Origin: Cranoglanis bouderius
Lineage: Eukaryota; Chordata; Actinopteri; Siluriformes; Cranoglanididae
Direction: 5' to 3'
Assembly: GCA_023630585.1 (NCBI GenBank)
Contig: CM042540.1
Location: 12,785,074 to 12,849,073 of the forward strand
DNA length: 64,000 nucleotides
The notes under the pieces: generated by a model
The model's database searches: none
What the model was told of the DNA's origin: nothing
The model's input: only the letters and a program-made list of their open reading frames with translations
Program-made: the position numbers and the translations under genes
Shown here: positions 1 through 10,395 of the stretch, one piece after another
Position numbering within the stretch: position 1 is the first letter of the stretch
Layout: the number at the start of each line of letters is the position of its first letter

Positions 1-329
1 GACACAATGCCCCCTGGTGGATTCTAACTCCACCCCTAGTTAAGCAACACTGCTGTTACTAATGTCACACAAATGTCAGCTTTTTCTTTAAATTTTCTAT
101 TGTTCGCCTGTCTGCTCTGATGAAGACCCAGTGCTGCCCAGAGAAGAAAGGAGAGGGGGGGGGCTATTATATTAATACACTGGGCACATAGTCTGATGAT
201 GAGGCAGCTCCTGTGGGGCCAAAGCTATAATGCAGTGGCACTCCAACCCTGATGAACTGTAGTCTCAGCATGTCTCTCTGGTCTCCTGCTTTGGCCCTCC
301 GAGGGGCCCATGGCCGCCCACAAGACATC
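1..329. other. Non-coding DNA, nothing recognised
   Basis: I see no open reading frame of note and no repeat. A short G-rich run lies near 155-163. The sequence is probably ordinary single-copy intergenic or intronic DNA. Confidence 0.4.
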
Positions 330-830
330 CTCCTCAACCACTTACTCTCAAACAGCCTTTTAATAGAGTTTAAAAGAGGATTATTAACATTACCTGCTAA
401 TTATGTTAAGGACCTAATTAGAGAAAACGGAAAAGGGGCCTTTTTTGGTCTAATTAGGTTTTCTTTTTAAGTACACTGATAACCAAGGGAATGCCAAGAT
501 CTCTGTAGAAATGAGAGTGCAATGAGCCAGTGAGAGGCTCCTTCGGAAAAGAAGTTAACCCTCTCATCAGCAGAGCTGACTCTATTAACGGCGTCCTGGC
601 AGAGTGCAATTACCACCCAAATCGTTTATTTAGGATGTGTTTATCTGGAGTGGGCTGCATCATTTAGCGCATTATAAACTCAATGCTGGTTTCATTAGCG
701 ATTACATTCAGTGGGTGGTAATACCTGCTTGATACAGCCAACTGAGGACTGATGCTATCAGAGTGCAGAGAAATTACATGGATGGGACCTCATTTTTTTA
801 GGAGCCCATCACAGTTCCCGCTGTTTGCTC
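330..830. other. Candidate conserved non-coding island with paired CTAATTAG sites
   Basis: This is complex, non-repetitive sequence without a credible ORF. Two copies of the palindrome CTAATTAG sit at 414-421 and 450-457, separated by a purine-rich then T-rich spacer, and further TAAT cores follow near 690-720. Such TAATTA palindromes are typical binding cores for paired-type and Antennapedia-type homeodomain proteins. That the stretch is a conserved enhancer is inference; only a cross-species alignment could show it. Confidence 0.3.
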
Positions 831-1022
831 AATTCCGCACAAAACATGTTCAGGATTTTCAACACTTCAACATGCTGAAGCCTGTATTCACACACTGATT
901 CCAGGTACTAGTCCGAAAGGAAGCACACACATATGCAAAATAATAATAATAATAACCCAGAGAGTAGTGTACAGCCAAAATCTAGAGGAACAGTGTTGGA
1001 TGTTGTCAATGATACTGTCCGA
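831..1022. other. Non-coding DNA
   Basis: AT-rich sequence with a short (ATA)n run near 941-955. No feature is recognised. Confidence 0.3.
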
Positions 1023-1335
1023 TAGGGTGAGCAATATGACAAAAATATCATGAGGCATGACTCAAGAGATATAGGTTTGCTCATAAACTGACAGCAATAC
1101 AGTCAGAAAAAAATACATTTGTAAAGCTTTAAAAATGTTATCCTTTTAAAAGATTAAGTACAAAATTGTAACATCAAATCGGCTGCATCTAGTCAGATTG
1201 TAATTATTAAAAAAAAAAAACAGTAAAAAGTAATAAAAGATATAACAATATGCATGATATCTCACAAAAGTGTATTGTAACATAATCTCACAATATCACA
1301 ACATCAATGTTTTATTGTCACATTGCCCAGCCCTG
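1023..1335. mobile_element. hAT-like nonautonomous DNA transposon (MITE), about 313 bp
   Basis: The two ends are an imperfect inverted pair. The left end reads AGGGTGAGCAATATGACAA and the right end, read inward on the minus strand, reads AGGGCTGGGCAATGTGACAA. The interior is AT-rich with no ORF. The 8 bp outside each end, CTGTCCGA at 1015-1022 and TTGTCCAA at 1336-1343, agree at 6 of 8 positions, which fits a decayed 8-bp hAT target duplication. CAGGGCTGGGC-type ends are common in fish MITEs. A related copy lies at 61052-61511 and a fragment near 62261. Confidence 0.6.
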
Positions 1336-2742
1336 TTGTCCAAATGCATGAAGGACTTCATCTAGTTCAGTAAAAGGAATTTTGCATGTGAAATGTAGAG
1401 AATACAGTCCAATAACAATTTGGGTTCAAATCCACTATTCATAATGATGATTCTGCTCCAAACACTGGATCTTATAGAACATACTGTATAAAGGAAAATG
1501 CATTTGGAGAATACACTTGGAGTCAAAAGACAAAGGCAAAGACTGCCCACATGGCAACAAAGCAAAGTGACAAAACCTCTCCATTTAAATAATTCTCAAA
1601 ATATTCCCACTAATAGAATCTCAGTGTTGAAGCTGATGCTTCACAAAACCAGAATCCACTAATCCCACTCCTGATAGCAGACCAGTAATGGACCCAGTGA
1701 TGACTCACACTTACAACTTCATCTGATGCACATATCATTGTGGCAACAAATTCATCCAAACAGTGCCACAGCTCAAGCCAAAGCTCAAGCCAAAATTGTA
1801 ATATACTGTAGCTACACCTCTGAGAGATACCCTGGGACTGAATGTTTACAGCTAGGCCAAATTCAGTCCAAACTGAAAATGCTTTGCTTTGGTTTTATTT
1901 GAGCCTGTTTTGATTTGATCCCAAAGCGTTGCTTACTGCTTGGTCACTTTTGACCCACAATACATTTGCCATTGACATAACTGGCACTTATGTGTCTAAA
2001 CTCAACCATATTTGGCCCAGATTTCTCTGCTATCTGGGACCTTTTCTATCTTAATGATACTGATATCAGAGCTCTGGATATTAGCCAGTAATGAATACTG
2101 ATTCTGTACAAACGTCCTCCTAGTAACCAGACCTGTTTTCTGCCAGCCAGAAGTTGTGTACTGTGTTCAAATACTAGATCTGTATTGTTTCAGGCAACAT
2201 TCACACAATCATAATTTCAGCAGGTCGAAGTGGAAAATATTGTCATATCCAGCATTACAGGCCACTACTGACCTTAATACAGGTGCTCACTATCAGATTA
2301 GTACATCCTTACCAAAAACTCTTATTAACTCCAACTACACAACACAACATTTACTAAGACACCACTGATTTACAGGTATTATTATCCTTTTAAGCTACAG
2401 GCAAAAGATCCCGCTGTCTAAGAGGGGAAGACTACTATTATAGTACATATCAGTGAATACCTTGACATTTACGAAAACTTGATCGGGGGAAAAGGGGGAA
2501 CCTGCTGTTTTCTCAGTTGGAGGCAGTTATCATGGCTAATCATGATCTTGGAGTCATGTTATGATTTACTTTGAAATTCTGGTTCATAAAAAGATAAATA
2601 AGCATGGTAATTTGAGTTATTATATATGGTTCTATTTCTTTGAATATATTCCTCTATTCCATATGCCACAAAGAAACTATGACAATTTTTATTTTTTTTA
2701 AACTACAGGTGACATTGATGCATGTCAGCAAAAGAAAAGAAA
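1336..2742. other. Non-coding DNA, nothing recognised
   Basis: About 1.4 kb of AT-rich sequence with only short random ORFs. I recognise no repeat family, RNA gene or exon. Confidence 0.4.
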
Positions 2743-2744
2743 TA

Positions 2745-2963
2745 CAGTGGGTATAGAAAAGAATCACCCCCTTTAAAATAATCTCATTTTGTTGCTTTTC
2801 AGCCTGAAATGAAGACAGACACAGTTTTTGTTTTATCCAGCTGTATTTACTCAGTGCAACTTATAACATCCAAGTGAAAGATATAACACCAACATGTCAG
2901 AAAATTTTTTTTTTTAAATTTAAAAAACAGAATCACTGAGTTGGAAAAAGGATCACCCCCTTG
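2745..2963 (+). repeat. Left terminal inverted repeat of Tc1 element
   Basis: It matches the complement of 4132-4347 over most of its length, with an outer direct repeat near 2760-2771 and an inner one at 2949-2962. A T-rich run near 2907-2916 replaces the (TTTA)n found in the other arm. Confidence 0.85.
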
Positions 2964-2965
2964 CT

Positions 2966-3963
2966 TTAATTTGCCTTTAATTTTTTAATTACAGCCTTTA
3001 GTCTGTTGGGATATGTCTCTACTAACTTTGCACATCTAGACTTTGAAATATTTGCCCACTCTTCTTTGCAGAACTGCTCAAGTTCAGTTGAATTTGATGG
3101 TGACCGTTTGTGGACTGCAGTCTTCAAGTCATTCCACAGATTTTCAATGGGGTTTAAGTCTGGGCTCTGACTAGGCCATGCAAGGACATTCACCTTTTTC
3201 TCCATCAACCACTGTGTGGTGAGTTTTGCTGTGTGCTTTGGGTCTTTGTCATGTTGGAAGGTAATCCTTCTTCCCATTGACAACTTTCTGGCAGAGGGCA
3301 GCAGATTTTCCTCAAGAATTTGATGGTATTTTGCCCAATCCATTTTTCCTTCTATCCTGACAAATGCTCCAGTCCCTGCTGCAGAGAAACACTCTGCAGG
3401 ATATTACCACCTCCATGCTTTACTGTAGGAATGGTGTTATTTGGATGGTGAGCTGTATTGGATTTCCGCCAGACATATTGTTTGGTGTTGAGACCAAATA
3501 ATTCAATTTTAGTCTCATATGACCATAACACCTGAGCCTCATATGAGGCCATGTGGCCTCAGAATCTTCAAGGTGAATTTTGGCAAAGCTCAGTTGTGGG
3601 TGGCTTTTTTCTTGCAACCCTCCCATACAAGCCACATTTGTGGAGAATTTGTAATATTGTTGTCGCATGCACACAATGGCCACTCTTTGTCATAAATTCC
3701 TGCAAACTGCTTCAGAGTTGCTGTAGGCCTCTTGGTAGCCTCTCTGACCAGTTTCCTCCTGGCTCTTTCATCCAGTTTGGAGCGACGTCCTGATCCAGGG
3801 AGGGTCTGTGTTGTACCAAATACCTTCCACTTCTTAATAATAGACTTCATTCACTGTGTCTAGGCATTGATAAAGCCTTTGAAATTCTTTTGTATCCATC
3901 TCCTGACTTGTGCCTGTCCACAACTTTATCCCGGAGATCTTCTGACAGTGCCTTGCCACCCAT
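2966..3963 (-). pseudogene. Tc1-like transposase, frameshifted
   Basis: The gene starts at the ATG at 3963 (MGGKALSEDLRDKVVDRHKS), the usual paired-like helix-turn-helix start of fish Tc1 transposases. It then breaks by frameshifts and stops near 3850, 3590 and 3350. The C-terminal block 2966-3343 is still open for 125 codons and keeps DPKHTA, with the second catalytic Asp, and SPDLNPIENLW, with the terminal Glu of the DD34E triad. At the first catalytic position the segment VLWSYETKIELFG has Tyr where the family has Asp (WSDETK). The enzyme would cut and paste DNA in the nucleus using its inverted repeats. This copy cannot make a full protein, and even a repaired frame would lack one catalytic acid. 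Confidence 0.88.
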
Positions 3964-4131
3964 AGTTGATTGTTTGCTGCAGTTGCACTACAAAATACTC
4001 CAGGAAAGCTCTTTTCATGCTGAGCTAATCAAAATGACCACAGCTGATCACAGTTGAAAGTCAAACTGGCTTTGTGTGCCATTGAGAAGGTGATTAGCTA
4101 CACCTTATTGAGGTTACAAGTCATTTTTAGG

Positions 4132-4347
4132 AGGGGGGTGATCCTTTTTCCAACTCAGTGATTCTGTTTATTTATTTATTTATTTATTTTCTGGCATGTT
4201 GGTGTTATATCATTCACTTGGATGTTATAAGGTGCACTGAGTAAATACAGCTGGATAAAAAAAAAACTGTGTCCATCTTCATTTCAGGCTGAAAAGCAAC
4301 AAAATGTGATTACTTTAAAGGGGGGTGATTCTTTTCTATACCCACTA
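4132..4347 (-). repeat. Right terminal inverted repeat of Tc1 element
   Basis: Complement of 2745-2963, including the same inner and outer direct-repeat motifs. A (TTTA)n stretch near 4168-4191 is a local expansion specific to this arm. Confidence 0.85.
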
Positions 4348-4349
4348 TA

Positions 4350-5689
4350 TATAAAATAAGAGACTGTAGGACTGAAGAGCAATACACCAATAATACCATT
4401 TATAATTCATGGAATATAGCACTTTTTCTACAGGTGTTGTTCTTTAACAAAACCACAGGTTTAGTGAACTAAGATATATTTATCTCAATAAGCCTGTGCA
4501 GATGCTCAGTGGATTAAAATACAAAATGAAAACAGCATATTCTGGAAAATAATGACAAACCTACACAGTGCAGTATTAGGAAAGTTGGTCAGGAAAGTGT
4601 GCTCTGAAATTCACTGGCTGTTGCAATGATGCTGGCGTTGTTTTATATAATGAACTAATGGGGAAAATGAGAACCAATCAACTTACATTTCTCATTCTTG
4701 AACATTTTTTACCAAACACATTAAGCGCATACTTACACATACTTTACTCAGTGATTTTAATGAAAAAAAAATTGCATGCGATTTTTAAAAGTTGAGAGTT
4801 GCCATGTAGTTACTGTAATTAATACTTACAGCATTCATACTGTAATGTTTGTTCACAATAACAGCACATTGTGCTGTATTTTTAAATAGAGTGCAATCTG
4901 CATTTCACAACACTACATATTGGTAAGAGTATATAAGTGTTAAAATCTCCACTGCAATTTTACAGTCATACTATTTTTTTATCTTAAATAAATTTGAAAG
5001 AGTCAAAATTCTTTTCTAAAATCTAGCAATAAATTTAATTTACCAAAGAATAAAGATATCAAATTACACAATAAGAAACTGTTAAAATGAACAATGAGAA
5101 TAAGAAAAAATAATGAGAAATAAGAAAAACAGTGACAGAATCAGTGAGTCACAGTCCTGATTATCACAGAAAAAAACAATAAGGCAAACCACAGTATGTG
5201 GTTTATCTATTATAAAATATCAGGCTAGCTATCAAACATTAGTTACCAAGCTAGGTAAATAATTACCTAACATTGCCCAGCTTTAGCTCCGGTATACACG
5301 TGTTGCACTTCCCCTGGTTTGCTAAATTAAATAAAGCTATGCTTTTTAAATCAAAACATACAGTAGGAGGACAAAATAATGGAAGAAATGGATATATTGC
5401 TTCAGGTCAATGTTTTTGGCACCTATTTTTATAGTCAAATTTATGATACTGTATATTTATTGTATTATTGCAATGTAGTCATAGAAATGTTAGTGTAGTT
5501 ATACAACAAGGTGCTTTGATACAATAGAAAACTGACGGTATTGTAAATATTTTCCTAGAATACCAAGCAGGCTACAGTATCAAACAGTAAACCACATTGA
5601 ATTACTGGTTTGAACACAGTGTTTTAGTGTAGAAATTACAGAAATTATTCACAGTGTGTATATTATTTAAGAGGACTATATACCTAAAT
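4350..5689. other. AT-rich non-coding DNA, nothing recognised
   Basis: About 1.3 kb of strongly AT-rich sequence with short A and T runs. No ORF or repeat family is recognised. Confidence 0.4.
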
Positions 5690-6480
5690 TGCCGGTCACA
5701 CAGTCATATGAGAGCAAACAGTGTTTGGGCCTTGAGGGGCCGTGGAAGGCTCTGAGAGTGTAGCATGTTTAATCGACCGACATAGGGGAACCAAAGCGCG
5801 CACTCAGAATGTTTACTGTTTGCTCAGCCCAACCCTGGCCAGGAAAGACAAGATGAATTTGACGGCTAATGTAAAAATAACAGACAATCATAAATCATGG
5901 ACGTGGGAGTAAGTCGATGATGAGAGTTAATCAATACGGGCCCTGATTTTGCCATTGTGCCGAATGGCACGCCATTTATTACCAAAGACTTTGAGGAGAA
6001 ACATTATTCACATTAGAGTATGCATGGAGCCACAGGAGAGGGTGCTTAGTCACTATAGCAGCAGAGTGCTTGGAGCCTGCCCAAACAGCAGCCATCATCC
6101 TCATACACACTTCTGAGCTCTCTAAGGAAAAAGGGAAAAAAAAAAAAGATCAATTCCAGAGCCAAAAAAAAAAAGCTTTGTGGTTTTCCTCATTGTGTTA
6201 ATGTTTGGGATCCAAAGACCCATCACAACAGCCGATTGTGTTCTCCATTGTAAAAAGGTGAAATAAAAAAAAAAAAGTTTCTTTCGGCTTTCTTTAAGAT
6301 GTTGTGTCTAAACGCAAACAGAGCTACATGATTTGAGTGGGCCTGGCTGTAGCTCTCGAGGGAAATTGGACCAAGGGACAGCAAGCTGATTTACTCTAGG
6401 CTCACTCCGTCTGCCTGATATGCCACAGGCAAAGAGGCGATGCGGGGATTGTACACCACCAATCTGTTTCCCCGAACACT
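5690..6480. other. Candidate conserved non-coding island
   Basis: Base composition turns more balanced here and low-complexity sequence is limited to a few A runs near 6137, 6169 and 6269. The segment around 5860-5960 is rich in homeodomain and TALE-type cores such as GGCTAATG and ATAAATCATGG. There is no credible ORF. An enhancer role is inference. Confidence 0.3.
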
Positions 6481-7332
6481 AAAGGACAGAGCTGATGCAC
6501 AGGAGCCAGGGTGATACCTTACCTCCTTCATCTTGGGGTTCCTTTCACTCGGCTGCTGCTTTCCCATGCGGCAGTCATTTTTCCTCTGTCTCCCAATCCC
6601 CTGGTTGGAGTGGGATGTATGGCTTTATTTCAGGTGTGCTGGAGTTTCATTGGATTTCTATTGCTCTGAAACAGGAGAGCATATTTGAGATTCATCAAGA
6701 GCCAATTTCATTCAGGATTCATGAAGTCTGCATCAGTCAGAATGCCAATGTAGGTTGAGGTCTGTGTGGTCTACATGTGGGTCACATTATGGTTTTCTAG
6801 TTCAGGAAGATATATCTTTGTCTTTAAAATATCAACTGGTATTTCTCAGATTTATAAATTAGTACTGGGTTTTCCAACACAGATTGTAGTGGCTGATGCT
6901 TCTGTCTTGTTCTGAAAGTATCAGAGTAATGTATGAAAGTAATGTATTTAGTGTTATAGATATAGGTCATGATTTGCCTGGTAAAGGCATGTGCAAACTT
7001 GATAACACCTGCAAGAAAGGGTCTACGGAGGACTGTGTCATGGTCTGTTTTACGTGCTTGCCTTAGTGAATATACTACTTGGGGTGTTTCAACCTAAAGA
7101 TGCAAAATGCTGGGTAGTGTTTATGCAAAGTGATTAATTTTGCACTCACACTGTGATTTAGGAAGCCTGAGTCACTTCAGGATTGGTGACAGTGTGTGAA
7201 AATTAATATAACTGAAGGGCAGGCATTAGAAGTGTGGAAGTCAATACCCACTAGTTGTTTAATACTGACATACTAATACTTTAGTAAAGTTGGTATTTTT
7301 TGATTGAATGCCATTTATCTGTATAATATAGA

Positions 7333-7335
<3 letters not shown>
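6481..7335. other. Non-coding DNA, nothing recognised
   Basis: Single-copy-looking sequence. The 87-codon ORF at 6495-6758 shows no domain I know and looks like chance. Confidence 0.35.

Positions 7336-7423
<88 letters not shown>
7336..7423. repeat. (TA)n microsatellite, 88 bp
   Basis: An uninterrupted TA dinucleotide tract of about 44 units. The ORFs that run through it on both strands (poly Tyr-Ile) are artefacts. Confidence 0.98.
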
Positions 7424-7428
<5 letters not shown>

Positions 7429-7739
7429 TACAGTGCATTCTGTGAAATGGATCAAAGATCAACATATTGTTCACATTCAAAAGAGTAACTTTGAGAATGT
7501 TGTAACTCTCAACAAAACAGTACAAAAGTTTGAGCAGAAAACCATACATTTTGTTGGTTTGCCATAAAATGCACACAAGCAACCTGCTTTTCGAACCAAC
7601 ATAACACACACTCTGACACACACTCCACTCCTTCACTTTTTTTTTCACATCCCCAGCTCCAGCCCACTCGTTCTGACCTCTGAAAGCAGTTAGAAATTTC
7701 ACACAATATCCCAGCACAGCAGTGGCTGTAGCAACGCTG
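7424..7739. other. Non-coding DNA
   Basis: No repeat or exon recognised; there is a poly-T run near 7639-7646. Confidence 0.3.
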
Positions 7740-7990
7740 GGAGCCAATATGTTTCCATAATTGGGCCTGTAGTGGGGGCAGAGTCCAAGGCAATTAATCC
7801 TTTCCTCCTCTGTTGTTTTGCGGCCGGATGGCAGTGACAGGGTGCAGAGTAATTGGACAGGAGCGCCCTTGTCCCCTCCGCTTTACATTAATATCCCTCC
7901 ACCTAGGCTCTAATCCCAGCCAGGCCACTAGCAACACCGCTCACACCACCCTCTCACTGGTCAAGTGCATGCCACGTCCACACACATATG
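7740..7990. other. Candidate conserved non-coding island
   Basis: GC-richer single-copy stretch with AATTAATCC and GTAATTGG homeodomain-type cores and no low-complexity sequence. No credible ORF. Function is inference. Confidence 0.28.
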
Positions 7991-8164
7991 ACCTGCGCTG
8001 AAATGAAGGCAATGCAACACTGAGATGGAAATGAGAAGGACAGGTGAACAAGGACGAGACTGAGAGAGACAAACCACCCACTGTTTCAAAGCCTGAATGT
8101 ATGCTGGTCTTGTCCACTTGCCTGTCCATGTAGGTTCTACTTGAAAAATGTCTGAAATATCTGA
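7991..8164. other. Non-coding DNA
   Basis: Nothing recognised. Confidence 0.3.
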
Positions 8165-8490
8165 AAAAATTACAATGCTGATTGCTTTTAAGTCAAAGTA
8201 AGATTTTTTAAGATTATATCCTAGCAAGTGAAAATGTCTTGAATACAGGCAAATTGATTTCTTATTCTATTAGCAGATCATTTTACTTCTTTCTAGAAAT
8301 AAATGTTAAAAATTAGAGCGAGACTATTTCAAGTTTGAAATTAGTCAAAAATGTGTAGAAATAGGTTTAATAATCATATATTAGTTTTATTGCAATCTTA
8401 TAATAGGCACTGCTACATAAATGTGACTACATTCAATTTTCACTTGCTAAGATGCCTTTTTTATTGTTATTACTTTGCAGTGTTCAGGTT
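8165..8490. mobile_element. Possible fish MITE with inner inverted repeat
   Basis: TAGCAAGTGAAAAT near 8222-8235 is repeated in inverted form as ATTTTCACTTGCTA near 8437-8450. The intervening sequence, with phrases such as TATTCTATTAGCAGATCATT, resembles an interspersed repeat I recall from fish genomes. The outer boundaries are not defined and no target duplication was found. Confidence 0.35.
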
Positions 8491-8864
8491 GTATAGAAGT
8501 AGTTCAGTCTTCTATTAACAGTATAGCATGAGTGCAGAAATAGGTGTCTGGTAGAGAAATAGGTTTAACAATCAGAACAAGGGAAAAAAAACTTTTACTG
8601 ACTTTTGCAAAAACAAACTGACTGCATTTCACTGTGGTGTAACAAACATTAATGCTGTAATTGTCTCACACAGTATTCGTTCCCAATGGCACAACCTGTT
8701 GCACTACATACTTTGTGACTTGATCTGGTTGATGATGTGAGGGTTTTTTTTTTTCTTTCTTTTTTTTCTTTTTTAATGAAGCAGATTAATTAGCATGCAT
8801 GGATAACAGATGATCTTTTCAGACTCACAGTCACCTCTCAGTTAAATGTCAACAAAAAATGAAG
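8491..8864. other. Non-coding DNA
   Basis: T-rich runs near 8745-8775; nothing else recognised. Confidence 0.3.
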
Positions 8865-8926
8865 AAGCCTTCACAGCCTTCTTCGCTCATATTTAACAAG
8901 GGTGCCAATATTAGTAGAGGGCACTG
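8865..8926 (+). mobile_element. Single right end of a Tc1-type MITE
   Basis: The text GGGTGCCAATATTAGTAGAG followed by GGCACTG and then TA is the right terminal repeat of the element found whole at 31601-32094. No left end is seen upstream, so this is a solo-end relic. Confidence 0.6.
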
Positions 8927-9130
8927 TATTTCCTATTATAAGGTTACAGTAGTCCAAATATTGGATTATTGAACCTATTTCTAGACATTTGTTACTAATT
9001 TCATGCTTTATATTTTCAAAAATAGCCATGTTTCCATCCAAGTTGCGAATTTAACTTATGTGAAAAATTGGAATATTGCATAAAACATTTGCGAATAAAG
9101 CACAGTTTCCATCCCATGTGTTCAAGAAAC

Positions 9131-9330
9131 TTACACTTACATTTACATTTACGGCATTTGGCAGACGCCTTTATCCAAAGCGGCTTACAGAATTGCTTTG
9201 AAGTCTCAATCAGTAGATACATCCTGATACTGATTCACTAGGTCATGGACTAAGAATACCATCAGACTAAAAATTCTGTTGGGTAGCTAATATAGTAAGA
9301 GAACAAAATCGTCACGTCCAGGAAAACTGG
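9131..9330 (-). mobile_element. LINE 3' end (L2-type), truncated
   Basis: Read on the minus strand it ends in GTAAGCCGCTTTGGATAAAG followed by GCGTCTGCCAAATGCCGTAA and an ATGTAA-type repeat tail. The 110 bp before the tail (ATACATCCTGATACTGATTC, CACTAGGTCATGGACTAAG) match the copy at 19275-19462. The same tail ends the tRNA-derived SINEs at 18.0, 24.3 and 49.3 kb. It looks like the 5'-truncated end of a LINE that landed inside the Harbinger-like element. Confidence 0.6.
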
Positions 9331-9378
9331 CCTAAAGTATAAATACAAATAGAAGTTGTTGCAACCAGGGAAGCCACT

Positions 9379-9669
9379 GTGACTCTTTTTTCCAAAATCA
9401 TAAATTACTTGCACTTCAGAGCACGCAGACAAAACGCTATCACAAACCTCATGTTATCTTGTGATCGGAGGTGGATGCCTGATATTTGGGAAGGAAATCG
9501 TGTGAAACAGTTCTGGGAGGTAATTATACCAAAGCATTTTGATTACAGATTTTACAGGCTCAGGCATTTCAGAATGACAGAAACAACATTTGAGATGCTG
9601 TGCAACAAGATTGGTCCGCTGGTTAGTCCAGTTATGCCGCCGACCCACCGTGCCAGTTTACTCTTCTGA
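9379..9669 (+). pseudogene. Harbinger-like transposase N-terminal fragment
   Basis: The 96-codon ORF holds RVKQFWEVIIPKHFDY and RHFRMTETTFEMLCNKIGPL. This resembles the segment before the catalytic core of PIF/Harbinger transposases (W...F...FRM...TF..LC..L.P). The DDE core itself is absent: the ORF stops at 9669 and the right terminus follows within 270 bp. It is a deletion remnant, not a domesticated HARBI1 gene. Confidence 0.5.
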
Positions 9670-9941
9670 GCCAATTATCCAAAGGCAAAGTCACATGACA
9701 TTTTTAATGCGCATTGAGGAATTTATTTTGTAAATGTGTTTCCATCATAGTTTATGCACATCTTCTTATTGAATAAAACAAAATTATCCGCCTCCATTGA
9801 GCACATACGTTTTTTTATGCAAATTTTGGGAGATTTTATTTGCATCTGGTGTTTCTATCCAGTGTTTTTTTTTCTTTGTTTGTTTTTTTTATGCGATATC
9901 CTAAAATTCACATAAAAAACACACGGATGGAAACATAGCTA

Positions 9942-10330
9942 ATGTAAAGCTTGCAATCATGGTGTGCTACTTTATTAGAAAAGGTTAATAATCATATACT
10001 GGTTCGTTTCCCTTAGTCTGTATTAATGCACTTAACTAGCTCACCATACAATATTATATTCCATTAGCTACCACTTTTTAGGCTAGATTCCAAGCAAACA
10101 AAATATGGGAAGCGCGCACACACAATCGAGCTCTTACCTACCTTACGGCTAGCTAATATATTTATAAACTGTCATTCTCTGCTATACTTTAACATTCTGT
10201 ATAAAAATTATTTTGGACACTAACCTTTTGCAGTGGATTACAGGACATTCATTAGTGCCCTGCATATTCTCCACTATGCTTTCAGACATACACCGGCTGG
10301 TCGCTGGAGAAAGTGTTGGCAATACAAAAT
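9942..10330. other. Non-coding DNA
   Basis: Nothing recognised beyond AT-rich sequence. Confidence 0.3.
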
Positions 10331-10395
10331 GGCAAAACCCCCAAAATAGTGCACTATATAGTTAATAGGGTGTTATTTCAGACATAAAGCAAGAA
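10331..10395 (+). repeat. Fragment of a fish interspersed repeat
   Basis: AATAGTGCACTATATAGTTA followed by ATAGGGTGTTATTTCAGACA resembles a terminal segment common in teleost DNA-transposon-type repeats. No partner end was confirmed, although 8668-8710 has a weakly similar inverted phrase. Confidence 0.4.

Larger units (their letters stand above)
2745..4347 (-). mobile_element. Tc1/mariner-type DNA transposon with long IR/DR ends, inactivated
   Basis: A 1603-bp element is bounded by TA on both sides (2743-2744 and 4348-4349), the duplicated Tc1 target. The ends are inverted repeats of about 215-220 bp starting AGTGGGTATAGAAAAGAATC on the left and its complement on the right. Each arm carries an outer and an inner copy of a GAATCACCCCC or GGATCACCCCC motif, at about 2760 and 2951 on the left and 4132 and 4318 on the right. 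That is the IR/DR layout known from Sleeping Beauty-type fish Tc1 elements. The arms enclose one broken transposase gene on the minus strand. The right arm contains a (TTTA)n expansion near 4168-4191 that the left arm lacks. The element is an immobile fossil unless supplied with enzyme. Confidence 0.9.
9024..9936 (+). mobile_element. Harbinger-like DNA transposon relic with a nested LINE fragment
   Basis: The left end TAGCCATGTTTCCATCC at 9023-9039 and the complement of GGATGGAAACATAGCTA at 9925-9941 form an inverted pair differing at one base. Between them lie a LINE 3' fragment (9131-9330) and a short coding remnant (9379-9669) resembling the start of a PIF/Harbinger transposase. A second inverted motif (TTATGTGAAAAATTGG at 9056 and TTCACATAAAAAACAC at 9907) extends the homology. 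A clear 3-bp TWA duplication could not be set. Most of the transposase is missing. Confidence 0.55.

Noticed and set aside
7259..7747. 162-codon minus-strand ORF
   Set aside because: Its core is a Tyr-Ile repeat from the (TA)n tract and the rest has no domain.
9379..9669. Domesticated HARBI1-type gene
   Set aside because: The catalytic core is absent and the right transposon terminus follows closely; it is a remnant.
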